A stretch of DNA of 64,000 nucleotides from contig CM030363.1 of assembly GCA_017893485.1 (NCBI GenBank), positions 82,624,230 through 82,688,229 of the forward strand, read 5' to 3'. Below are positions 46,900 through 58,300 of the stretch, one piece after another (position 1 is the stretch's first letter; the number at the start of each line of letters is the position of its first letter). The position numbers and the translations under genes are program-made. The notes below the pieces were generated by a model. That model did not search any database and was not told the DNA's origin. It saw only the letters and a program-made list of their open reading frames with translations. The stretch is from Hemerocallis citrina. Lineage: Eukaryota; Streptophyta; Magnoliopsida; Asparagales; Asphodelaceae.

Positions 46900-46904
46900 G
46901 GTTC

Positions 46905-48828
46905 TTACTAGAACAACTACAACTCAAGCATGGGTTCTTTACTACAACTCAAGCATGGGTTCTTTTACTAGAACAACTACAACTCAAGCATGGGTTCTTT
47001 TACTAGAATAACTACAACTCAAGCATGGGTTCTTTTACTAGAACAACTATAACTCAAGCATGGGTAGTAAACTCATAAAGACTACTAAGAATTTTATCTA
47101 GCTATTACAAAAACTACTTCTTTTATGAATTACAAGTCTGATATATTACGAAAAATATCTAATTTTATTGAATCTACAAATCCTACATATTACAAAACCT
47201 ACTTTCCTTTAATCTACAAGCTCTACATACAACAAAATTACTTTTATTGAATTTACAAATCCTACATATTACAAACCTACTTCTCTTTAATCTACAAGTC
47301 CCTACATACAACAAAGTCCATTTTTTTATGAATTAGGGTTAGTAAAGACTTGATTTTTAACAAGGTAGAGAGCAACATACAACAAAAACTCATCTTTTAT
47401 TATGCTTGTTGAGTTCTACAACCCTAAATTGGGTATGTAAAAATTCTCACTTTACTAATCTTTATGTGCTCATAGATTTAGTCCAAGTTGTCATAGTTTG
47501 TGTTTGCAAAATAACAATAATAACAACAATGATCACAACAAGGCTAAAGATTCTATCTTTATGTGCTTTTAGTAAGTTCCACCCTTCAACCTTTTCTTTC
47601 ATGTAACCACCTTGATTTCCAACCATTCTTATGCACAAATCTTAGTCCAAGTAGTTAAAAAGAACCATAATAACAATAATAACCATATCAAGGTTCAAAG
47701 ATTCCATCTTTATGTTATTTTGTTGAGTTCTACCATTCAACTCTTTATGTTATCATTTTTTATTCCCTATTACCATTATATGATCATGATCTTAGTTCAA
47801 GTAGTTTAAAACATACAACATACACATACAACAATATAAAGAGAACAAAAATCAACAAAATAAGAAGTAGAGGGACCCCCACCTTTTTTTGTTCTATGTA
47901 GGAAGAACTAGCCAAAGCTCCTTCTTCCTCCTAGCTTTTATGGAAAGCTCCTATGGAAAACCTACAATGAAGAACCTCTAGTTAGGATTTTTCTTCTCTT
48001 TCTTTTGCTGTCAATTTTTCTTTTTGGTAAATGAGGCAAGGGGTGAGGGGGGGTGTTATAGAAGGAATGGGAGGGTGAGTGCAAGTACACCAAGGGACTT
48101 TTGCAAAAGCCCCCTTGATCTAAGGGGTGGCCGGTCAACCATGTGTGAGGTGGAGGGGTGAGGTGGAGGAGGGTTCTAGTAGAATACACCTATTAATACT
48201 CTTATGTATTTCCATTAATCCCAAACCCTAGGTTTAACCCTCCAAACAAATCCTAGCCATCCATTTTTGATTAATTATGACAAAAATAAGATATTTTTGT
48301 CCAAAACACATACTACACGATTTGTACAAACGTACGAAATCGATACAATACGCATACGTATATGTTAATATATATACCGTTAATTTTCGTTTGTTATACC
48401 GCATAATCCGTTTAAAAATAAATTAATTCCGAAAATAATAATAAAATAAATATTATTATTTTCGGAAGATTACAGTACTAATTTGATACAATACAGATGT
48501 ATACAGACTGGTATATATATGTAGATAATGTTTATTAACAAAACCGGGTAATATCCACCAAAAATATTTCAATTCTGAAAATAATAATAAAATAATAATT
48601 TTTAATACCAGCCCGAGATTTTACAGATATTTTCTCAAAAACGTATTTTACAGGATTTTGTACAAGTGCACAAAACCGATACAATATATATATATATATA
48701 TATATATATACTTACTAGTATATATACACAGATAACTTTTTATTTAATAAAACCAAGAAATTTCCATAAAAATATTTTAATTTTAAAAATAATAATAATA
48801 CAATATAATATCCGACCGGGATATTAAA
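46905..48828 (-). repeat. Solo LTR B, right part
   Basis: Continues the short AAGCATGGGTTCTTT repeats found at the end of the left part, then an AT-rich body, a CT-rich leader-like part near 47900-48200, a (TA)n run near 48685-48711, and the end ATATTAAA directly before GTTGG. It contains no coding sequence that I can recognise. Confidence 0.87.
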
Positions 48829-48833
48829 GTTGG

Positions 48834-50774
48834 GGCCTAAGGGAAGAATCTCCAAGAAGCCAAAGTTTTAAGGCAAGTGCTTCAACTGTGACAAGCTAGA
48901 TCACAAGTCTACTGATTGTAGACTGCCCAAGGAGAATAGGAACAGAGAAGCAAATATTGTTAAAGCATTGCTCAAGACATTTCTAATGTCAACCTCTCAG
49001 CTGTGGTATCAGAGGTGAACATAATGGGTTCAAACCTTAAGGAATGATGGATTGACACTGGAGCTACTCGACAAGTATGCTCCAACAGAAGTATGTTCTC
49101 CACTTTCGAACCATTAGAGAATGGGGAGAAGATGTTTATGGGAAACTCATATACTTAGAAATTAAGGGACAAGGCAAGGTGATCTTGAAGATTACTTTTG
49201 GGTAGAAACTGACTCTGAACAATTTTGCATAGGTTCCTTTAATTCGTAAGAACTTGGTATCTGGTTCATTGCTTAATAATTACAGATTTCGTTTAGTGTT
49301 TGAGACAAACAAATTTGTTTTGTCGAAGAGTGGAATGTATGTTGGTAGAGCATACATGAGTGGTAGAATGTTTAAACTCAATGTAATGACCATGGTCAAG
49401 AATATCAATAAAGCTAACTCTTCTACATATATGCTTGAGTCTTCCAATTTATGGCATGGTAGACTATGACATGTTAATTATGATACATTGCATAGACTAA
49501 TTAACTTGAATCATATACCAACAATCCAAATTGATTTCGAACATAAGTGTGAAACTTGTGTTGAGGCAACACTAACAAGATCAACCTTTAAAAGTGTTGA
49601 AAGAAACATTGAACTTCTTGATTTAATTCACAGTGATATTTGTGATCTAAAAATGACACAAACAAGAGGTGGTAATAAGTATTTTATTAACTTTGCTGAT
49701 GATAGCACAAAATATTGTTATATGTATTTACTTAAAAGCAAGGACGAAGCTATAGAGAAATTTATTCTCTATAAAAATAAAGTTGAGAATCAACTCAACA
49801 AAAAAATTAAGGTGCTAAGAAGTGACCGAGGTGGAAAGTATGAATCGCCAATTGCTGACACTTGTGCTAAGCATGGAATTATACATAAAATTACACCGCC
49901 CCATTCTTCTCAGTCCAACAATGTTGCTGAGCGAAAGAATCGTAGCTTGAAGAAAATGATGAAAGCAGTGTTAATAAGTTCTGGTTTGTCAGCAAACTTG
50001 TGGGGAGAAGCTATTCTTTCAGCTAACTATCTTTTGAATAAGGTTCCCAAAAGAAAGAAGAGAAAACTCTATATAAATTATGGAAATGAATAAAGTTATC
50101 CTACAATTACTTGCGAATGTGAGGATTTCTTGCTAAGGTGGCAATACCACCACCTAAGAAAGTGAAAATATGAACCAAAACGGTTGATTGTATTTTCATT
50201 GGTTATGCACATAATAGTAGTGCTTATCGGTTCTTGGTGTACAACTTTGATATCTCTGATATACCAAAAAACACGATAACTGAGTCAAGAAATGCAGATC
50301 TATTTCCATGTAAGTCTAAGAAAGAATCGAGTTCTTCCAAACGAACACATGAGACTATCAGTGAAGATAGTGAAAACCAAGATGAAGAAGTTGAGGAGGA
50401 ACCTAGACATAGTAAAAGAACAAGAACGAAAAAATCCTTTGGTCTTAATTTCTTGACTTTTATGCTTGAAGGTGAACCCTAAACTTTCAAAGAAGCGGTG
50501 AGCTCTAGTGATGGTCCTCTATGCAAAGAAGCCATTAATAACGAATTGATTATATCTTGCGAAATCATCCTTGGGAGCTATTGGATCTTTAACCAGGTAG
50601 TAAACCTTCAGGTTTCAAGTGGATTTTCAAGAGAAAAATAAAAGCTGATGGATTAATTGATAAATACAAGGCAAGACTTGCTATCAAAGGATATAGACAA
50701 AAAAAAGTTCTAGATTACTTTGATACATATTCTCCTGTGACGAGAATAAATTCCATTAGGATGGTACTTGTAAT
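48834..50774 (+). pseudogene. Copia 1: end of gag, protease, integrase and start of RT
   Basis: Continues the gag frame of 23811: CFNCDKLDHKSTDC (zinc knuckle, 48880-48925), a protease trace near 49040 (IDTGAT), the pre-integrase block NLWHGRL near 49445, and integrase at 49488-50093 with HSDICDL, RSDRGGKYES and NNVAERKNR. After a damaged linker (50234-50482) comes the first RT part: KWIFKRK-type, KYKARLAIKGYRQ and YFDTYSPVTRINSIRMVLVI, which stops at LTR C. Stops occur near 48878, 49467 and 50094, and later. The blocks identify a plant Copia element. Confidence 0.9.
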
Positions 50775-53039
50775 TGTAACGCCCCGAATTCCAAAATACA
50801 ATAATTCGTAGCACAACAGGATCTTTACTTCATTTCGTACAATTTTACAAGGAATTTAAAAACTTTTATTGTACAACACTCTTCATTTTACATCAACGCA
50901 ATGGAAAAATATAGATTACATTACAAAACATATACAATTTGATCAACAATATTTAAAACAGTATTTAGCTTCAAGTTCTTCTTTAAGTCTTAGCCAATCC
51001 AAGCCCTGCATTGAATACTGTGGGCACGTCAGTTACATACATCTGATGCAATACTATACACTGTGATTCTCGCTATACCATAATATAGTGAATCACTTAC
51101 TTTAGTAACCACAAACTTGAATGCATCATAATGTGTAATAAGTTGACTATCTAAACATGTCGGTGATGCAAATGTCTTAGTGCTTAATGCTGGTGTTTAC
51201 GGTAAGATGATAGTAATGCATACTTGTTCGGATTATATGCATCCCATACTATATAGGTCCGAAGGCAAGCCCTTAAGGTACTCCACATTAAAGAGTTTAA
51301 TCCATCGCCATGAAAACTACCCAGTAACAAATCAAGTTTTAGATATTCCACGAGTACAGATCCCAGCCCTGTAGTCCACCGTCAAGCTTATATGGAAATT
51401 CTCATCGTGCGAACATCCCGCAAGTGTCCATCTAGCCCCGGTATATGCATATACAGTGGAGAACGGCTTCCCATCTGCCCGACTATTCATGATCCTAGAG
51501 TCCACCGTCAAACCAATCATAGTCCCGAATTTAATTAAGGTTCGTCTCCATCGCAAGCAACCACAGCTCTGGAGTCCACCGTCAAACTGGGTCTATAGTT
51601 CCGGAGTCCACCGTCAGATTATATAAAGGCAACCCACTTACGTTTGCTCAAGTTTTATTACATCTCCACTTAGTGCCTAATCCTTAAGTTCAAACATGAA
51701 TGAATTATACCACCTAGAGTTAGCTTCCCCTCCTACCGGACTTAAATAAAATACCGAGATAGCCCACATAGTCAATACTCAAATCAATTAATTCTTTTCA
51801 TCACGTGCCAGTACCTGAGTCTCACTAAGCCTCTAGAATCACATCTTTTCATGTTCCATAATCATGGGTACTTATACCCTGATAATTCATATTTTCAATT
51901 CACATCTTATTCAATAACTTATCCATTTCTTTTATTCACATTTGAATTCTTGTCCATCAAAGTCATTTTATTCAATTTTTTGGCAAAACATTTCATCTCT
52001 TTTATTCACATTCTATATTAATTTCCAAATCAAATTCCTTATAAACAATGCTCTTTAATTGAACAATCTACTATTCACTTTCATGATACTAATTCTACAC
52101 AATCTTTTCTCACACTAGACTTTAATCTTATTAAATGTCTTTGATTAAAACATCACTTTTTAATGCACTCATTTTTCTTAACACTTTATTACTAATTTCC
52201 CTCATTCTCAACTCCAACTTTGATTTTTATAAGCAATTCATGAAAATCTTTAATTCTATATATTTCCTTTATTTTCAAAATTTAATTCAACTCAATATAG
52301 AGATGAGAAAGGACTTTAAAACCCCCAAATATAATCTAAAATAGTGTGAAATATTTTTAGATGTTCCCATAATATTTTAAAATATTTATATAATTTTTTT
52401 TTGAATTTTTAAAACCCAAACCCCCCAAAAATACAACAAAAAAAACACTTTTTGAGCACAAAAAAGTTTCGAACCCGAGACCCCCAACCAAACCCCAGAG
52501 TGCCATGTGGCAGCACGTGGTGCTTTGGCGCCCGCGCTAGCCACTAAGGCCAAGCGGGTCTTTCATCAATATAGGAGTTAAGATTTAGTTAACTCAGTTC
52601 GCTGATTATTCATATATTTTAAACTTTCAACTATTTTTGAGTTCTACTCTTTTCTTCAAATTAATATTACTATTTTATATCTATAAATTTCCAGAATTGT
52701 TATTTTACTGACTTTAATCATATTAATGAAGAATAAAAATCACTTCATGTACATATCATTTTTAGAAACACATAAACATATAATTGATTTATTAATAAAA
52801 CTACCTCTTTTCTTTCAAATTAATATCACTATTTTATATCTATAACCTCCAAAATTATAATCTTACTGACTTTATTCATATTATTGAAGAATTAACTTCA
52901 ATTTCTCCAAATTAATCATTTCTTTTTCTTATAAGAATTAAAACACATCTTTCAACTAGATAAATGTTCTACCAACATTAATGCATCTTTTCTTTTATTC
53001 TACTATAACCATTTCCCTCCTCCAAAATGTTTCTCTAAT
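50775..53039 (-). repeat. LTR C, first part (Tekay-like)
   Basis: Starts TGTAACGCCCCGAATTCC like LTRs A and B and shares TACAATTTTACAAGGAATTT and TGTGGGCACGTCAGTT with A. It interrupts the Copia 1 RT frame. The phrase AGTCCACCGTCA occurs four times between 51370 and 51620. The second part continues beyond the foldback element at 53049-54638. No gag or primer site lies next to its left end, so it is a solo LTR or the 3' LTR of a lost minus-strand element. Confidence 0.78.
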
Positions 53040-53048
53040 TATTCATTA
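53040..53048. repeat. Left 9 bp TSD of the Mutator-like element
   Basis: TATTCATTA, repeated at 54639-54647. Nine bases is typical of Mutator-like elements. Confidence 0.88.
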
Positions 53049-53136
53049 GGCTAAATTTGACAAAAAAATCCTTGAACTATCCTCTTTATGCAGAAAACCT
53101 CGCTGAACTATTTTTTACGCAGAAAACCCCCTGAAG

Positions 53137-54347
53137 CAGGGGCAGGGCCACACCCAGCCCAGGGTGAGCGGCCGCTCCCCTGGGCTTGGGCGGCCCCCTT
53201 TATAGGCCTAGATTTTTTTTTAAATTTAAGAAAGCCCATGCAGATTGCTCCCCCTGAGCTTGGCCCACATAGAAGCCCATATACAGCCGCTCCTCTTTCT
53301 TTTTTGGGGTCACGGACTCTTCCGCTTCCCTTCTTCTTATTCTTCGATTTTTTGAACTTTTTCCCCATTCTACTCAATTAGGGTTTTCCCGTCGAATCCG
53401 AAGGCGACACCAATGATGATGACTGCAGCAGAATCTGGACAGGATCTTCATCAGATCTGAACCTGAATCCGCTTTCGAAGACCATCATATCCTACTCTGT
53501 AAGTTCTAAACCTAAAGATGGAATCTTTATCTCTCTCTCCTCTACTTTACTTACACTGATTTGGAATCGAATTTCAGGGCTTGGACAAATTTGAAGATAG
53601 CTGGTTCCATTTGGAACTTGGGAGTTGCCATCAGGATCTGTATGTATATCTCTCTGAGCATAAATATGTAATTGTTCATCTTCATTTACATATCTAAACT
53701 ATCGTAAGAATAAAATGTCAAATAATTTAAAGTTTAATTGTTTTCACTTGCATAAAGATGTTACAGAGTTGTATGGTTAAAACAATTTCTTTTTAATAAC
53801 ATGAATGATCAAGCTGATTCCAAGTCACTTCAAGTGAACTAGTTTAGACATATATATGACGAGTAGATGTTCAAGATGATTCCTGATTTTTTTTTACACA
53901 GTTTAGCTAATCAATTTTCTTAGGCAATTGCCATGTTACAACTCCTCTTTTTTACGCTCCAGTAATTGTTTTTGCACTGTCTCATTTTGATTTTGATTTT
54001 ATATATTTGAAATTTTGATTACCTTTTGGTGACTATCTCCTCGCAGGTGAATTAGATGGGTCATGGGTGGTTTAGTGTTTCACAATTATGCTGATAATTT
54101 CAAAGATCAGTGCATTATATGTCGGAAACCGACAGAGTTGCGAACTACAAGGCCAAAGGTAAGAACACTTGGTGTTCACTGTCTTCATATTCTAATTCAT
54201 ATTTCATTTTTTATTCTTATGCATATAAACGTTGCTCATTAGGTAATGCCATTAGATTCTAATAGAATTAGAATTTTGGCTAAATCTTGGACTATGTCTT
54301 TCTTGTCATTTCGCTCCCACTGGATGAAAATCCTAGCTCCGCCACTG
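53137..54347. mobile_element. hAT 2: hAT-like non-autonomous element
   Basis: Begins CAGGGGCAGGGCC and ends GCTCCGCCACTG, a diverged inverted pair of the CAGTGGCGGAGC type, with the 8 bp flanks CCCTGAAG (53129-53136) and TCCTGAAG (54348-54355), which differ at one base. It contains no recognised transposase. Its interior at about 53376-54165 looks like exons and introns. Confidence 0.7.
53376..54165 (+). other. Gene-like (possibly captured) sequence inside hAT 2
   Basis: A CT-rich leader with AGGGTTTTCCC near 53382 is followed by coding-like pieces with splice-like ends: ACTCT/GTAAGT near 53497, TTTCAG/GGC near 53578, CTCGCAG/GTGAATT near 54047 and AAAG/GTAAGA near 54160. A cysteine pair (CIICR) appears near 54115. 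No domain is identified. It may be a host gene fragment carried by the element, or the damaged 5' end of the element's own transposase gene. Confidence 0.35.
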
Positions 54348-54647
54348 TCCTGAAGTATGTTTTCAAAAAATACCCCTGAAGTATATTTTCAAAAAACCAC
54401 ATCTCTTTTATGCCTGTATTAGATAACCTCATTCATTATTGCAAGTTGGCTCAAAAAACATCATGCATCTTTCTCATTATTGTCAAAAAACATCACTCAA
54501 CTTTAGCAGAAAGCTCACACCATCAGAGTGGGTTTTTTGCAACCATACTTAAGTGTGGTTTTCTGCATAAAAAATAGTTCAGTGAAGTTTTCTGCATAAA
54601 TGAGATAGTTCAAGGGTTTTTTTTTTTCAAATTTAGCCTATTCATTA

Positions 54648-55130
54648 CTATTAATCCATATTTTGTACATATTTTTACCCAATTTGTGAAAGACACAAAA
54701 ATTCATGCAATTTAATCAAGCTGATTATTCATTCCAAACAACTCTACACATGCCTTTAAACAATTTAACAATACTACTCTATAAGCATATATATATGTTT
54801 TTCTCTTCAATACCATGTAGAGTGATGGAAAATTTTCTCAAAATTTATAATTCACGAAATTTGAGCACAATCAATTTCTTTCACAATTCATCTACAAAAT
54901 CTACTCACATTATACTAAAATTTTCATGACATCACATATGAGAATTAATACAATTTTAAGTTTCAACTACACATAAATTCTACAAAAGAATTCTTTTTAA
55001 CATGCATTCTTCACAATTTTCAGTCACTAGATTTCTAAATTTTCATACCATATGCATCACACAAATATAAACATTAGAAGTAAAATAATTCAATTTTCAG
55101 TCACCAGATTTTCTCACGTTGCATGCTCCC
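54648..55130 (-). repeat. LTR C, second part (right limit unclear)
   Basis: AT-rich sequence continuing the style of the first part. The expected end GGATGTTACA is missing, and Copia 2 coding sequence begins within about 120 bases, so the LTR is truncated here. Confidence 0.5.
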
Positions 55131-55134
55131 CTCA

Positions 55135-56430
55135 AGGGCACACCCCAGTAGATGTAATTATGGAGGTGACACCCTCCACACGAACTCCACATACCTCAAG
55201 GCTCTCTCCACCTTCCGACGATATTCGAATGTCGCCGTCTTGCTCGGATTATTCTAGTGACGGCAAACTAGATAATGCTTTAGAAATAATGGGCTTCAAA
55301 CCACTTGACCAAGATTTCATGTTCCCACAATGCGGGTAGAGGTTGTATTGACTCTGCTCAATCCTCCTTTCACCCTTCATCACCTTATGATAACTTTTCC
55401 AAACTGATCGAACTCCACCTGGATATGTGTACCTGCAGTCCCGTGTTTCTAGAGTTCCCATGGATAAAAGGCTCTGTTTCATCAAAAGAATATACATGCT
55501 CTCCTCTAGTGTGTGTACTTCCTTTTGTCATCTTCAACTCTACTTCTCTCACCCGTTACTTGACAAATCTAATCAATCTTCGTTCTTACACAACGACATG
55601 ATGCAAACTTGTAACTGAATCAAAAGAACAACCGGAATTCACATCTAAGGAACTTAAAACAAAAGCACTGTTTAAGCCATCACCTAATTCAGCGGCACGG
55701 GATTTGAAGCCCCTCTAACTCAAGTGCTTGCAACAATCTCTCATGTAATACCCAATCCTTTTGCACTGGTGGCCACAGATCTTACCCCTACATACATTTT
55801 TCCTTCCATTCAAAGTACAATCCACCTCCAAGCAACTCACAGAAGTTGACGCCGATTTCTGACTCTCCTTCCTAAGTGCATCCTCCTCCAACCCTTGATA
55901 ATACCTACTATGGAAAGCTTCTCCATGGTAGATTTCTCGCCCAGCACAGTTATCATGTTGGATGAATTTGGTGGTAAATATATCAAGTTGGAAGCTTTTA
56001 GATCATCTGCGTTGATCGCCCTCGGTTCAAATAACTCCATATTGAACTCCACTGTATGATCTAGAAGAGCGGTAATTTTCTTCATTGAGTAACCCCACAA
56101 CTTTTCGTTCTGGTACATTTGATCCTATAATAGCGATCTCGAGTAGTCAGTTCTGAATCTTGCCCAAAGACTTATTGTGCTTCTCCTACAGCTGACTTCG
56201 CTCGTCGATGACATCTGAATTAAACCTAAGGCTTCTGAATAGATCTTCTCCCAATTCTCCTGCTTGTGCTGACTGGTTTCCCTTTATCTCCTTTCTAGGA
56301 CTAGATCCAAGTCATGTGCTTCAAGCATGTCCTCCTTCAAGAGATCAAAGCTGATTTTACCTTCGAACTGTTTGATCTTCATGATCTGATCTGCCATTTC
56401 TCCAAGGAACTCGAACAAACCAACAAACCT
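55135..56430 (-). pseudogene. Copia 2: gag and pre-integrase fragment
   Basis: Minus-strand gag begins near 56403 (ADQIMKIKQFEGKISFDLLK) and continues at 55837-56118 (ALLDHTVEFNMEL, DDLKASNLIYLPPNSS), in the order of a Copia UBN2-type Gag. At 55249-55497 the frame reads LLSMGTLETRDCRYTYPGG and KVMKGERR, a pre-integrase block. Integrase, RT and the 3' LTR are missing, so it is a 5' remnant. It has several stops and frame changes, and zinc-knuckle sequence is not evident. Confidence 0.72.
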
Positions 56431-56434
56431 GATT

Positions 56435-56446
56435 GCTCTGATATTA
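56435..56446 (-). other. Primer-binding site of Copia 2
   Basis: The minus strand reads TAATATCAGAGC, two bases from the canonical TGGTATCAGAGC (tRNA-iMet), directly beside the LTR start TGTTAGG at 56449. Confidence 0.72.
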
Positions 56447-56448
56447 AT

Positions 56449-57060
56449 TGTTAGGCAAAAACAAGCGGTACAACGACACCACTTGTTAGGAAATTATCAT
56501 AACTCTTTCCTTTAGAGAATCTTGCTGAGTTATTGATGCAATCAACATAAACTACCAAACACATATGAGATCCTATCAAACACACCAAAGCACACACAAG
56601 TTTTTTTCCAGTTGGGACTTTCACCTTAATCTGGGGGAGAAGAAACCAAGATGTTATTCAACCAGAGAAGATACAAGAATATTACAATTCTCACCACGAC
56701 CCTCTATCAAGTCTCACCAGCAAGTACTAGTTATTTACAATTGGAGAAACTCTCAAATTCTCTTCAATGAAGTACTCTCTCTCTCTCTTAGCTCTCAATG
56801 GAGGCCAATAACAATAATATATAGAGATCTATATAAATCCTAGTTTGTTATCTTGATACAATAGCCATTGGATATTACAGAAGAGATAACCCTACGATAA
56901 GAGCCACACGATCTAACTTGAAGAGTAAGTTCGGGCTTCAGCGAAATCTCAAACCCTCACCCGAAGTCTGCATTAGCCACACTTAGTTGACCGTCCAATA
57001 AGATCAGTTGATTGTCCCCTCGCGGGACACCCTGTACAGTTGGGCGGTCAACCGTCCAAA
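56449..57060 (-). repeat. 5' LTR of Copia 2 (right limit approximate)
   Basis: Starts TGTTAGGCAAAAAC next to the primer site. A minus-strand TATA-like run (ATTTATATAGATCTCTATATA region, 56815-56840) fits a promoter. The outer end is not fixed because no second copy lies in the window. Confidence 0.6.
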
Positions 57061-58300
57061 GACCGGTCGACCGCAACTCCTCCTGTTGCTGCTGCTGTTG
57101 TTGCTGGTTCCTCTTACTTTCACTTCGTCTCCAATCGTTTCGATCTCTTCATCATTTTATCGTCTTCGTATTCAATATAGTATGCAAGACATAAATCCAA
57201 TAGTAGATAATAAAAACTTCATTAGAAATATTTGCACTGTACACTATTTGATTCTTTGACCTCTTTGGTTATAGATTTAAGGCTTATAAATTTAAGGCAA
57301 TGGGGAAAATCATTTAAGGCCAAGAAAAACTCATCATAGTAAAGCGTGGTTTCCATTAAAAAAATTGATGATGTCTATGTAATCATCAAGTTAGAATTTC
57401 CTCTCCTCCCCGCTTTTCATAATCAGATCGACAAAATTGCGTATTTGCACACTGCCCTCATTAACAATCATTCAAATTCTATGGATTTTAATAGGCTGCT
57501 AACTGTGCACCAAAGAATGCATGACACATTGACACTATTACCGTAACTATTCTCATCTTCATCGTTGTTGTATAAATTTTATTTGGAAAATAATATTTTC
57601 GTTCAACCTATTGTATGGATCAGGCTTACTCGGTTTCTTTTTGGCTTCTACTCCAATTCACTGTTTGTATTTGCTTCGTTTTTTTTTCTCTTTCTTTGCT
57701 TACTATAGTACTAGGTAATATTAAAAAGAAATTGATATATTTGATTGATCTGCTATTTGCTTGTGGTAGGTAAAACTGGTAGAAAATTATGTACAATTAT
57801 GATATGGTCAGAACCATTTCATTTCTTTAAATAGAAAAATGGAACGGCCCATATCCAATAGCATTACAGTAGTGCAAAAAAGAACACTATCAATTGTGAT
57901 AGAGAATTAAGTTTAAAAATTTTAATAAGTGAATTGTAAGACCTTTTATTTGACATCTAGCATTGCATATCTTGTTCTTTTTCTTTTTAAAAAAAGATAA
58001 GGTGCAGTATAGTCACCATGTTCCATTAATGAGTAATATAACGAAACAAACTTAGATGAACCTTGAGAAAAGAAAGTAAAAGATAGTCCCTCCGACAACC
58101 CTCGGAGGGTAGGGATAACATGAAAGAAAGAAAAAACATAGAACAAATCATCCGACCAACAACCCTGGGAGTAGGCCTAGCACTAATCCAGCATAGGTCC
58201 AAACTTTACCTCCTTCTTATCATATCCCTGAATCTGGAGTGCACCCCTAATGCGGTCTTGTGTCCCTGCCGCCGCTGTCTCTACTCACAAAGAGATAAGA
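57061..58300. other. AT-rich DNA without a supported gene
   Basis: Contains a (CTG/TTG)n run near 57080-57105. Frames are short and without domains. It may include the outer part of the Copia 2 LTR and the 3' tail of LINE 2. Confidence 0.5.

Larger units (their letters stand above)
53049..54638. mobile_element. Mutator-like non-autonomous element with ~85 bp inverted ends
   Basis: The ends GGCTAAATTTG / CAAATTTAGCC begin an inverted repeat of about 85 bp that includes CCTTGAACTAT, TTATGCAGAAAAC and TGAACTATTTTTTA. A 9 bp TSD flanks it. It carries no transposase. Most of its interior is a second element, hAT 2. Short direct repeats of TTTTC(T)GCATAAA-type sequence lie next to each end. Confidence 0.85.

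Noticed and set aside
55154..55158. GTAAT as the right TSD of LTR C (GTAAT precedes its start)
   Set aside because: The LTR end motif is missing at this site and the Copia 1 RT does not resume after it, so the five-base match is probably chance.
57008..57259. ORF with a poly-Leu or poly-Cys stretch
   Set aside because: Translation of a CTG/TTG repeat; no start context or domain supports a gene.
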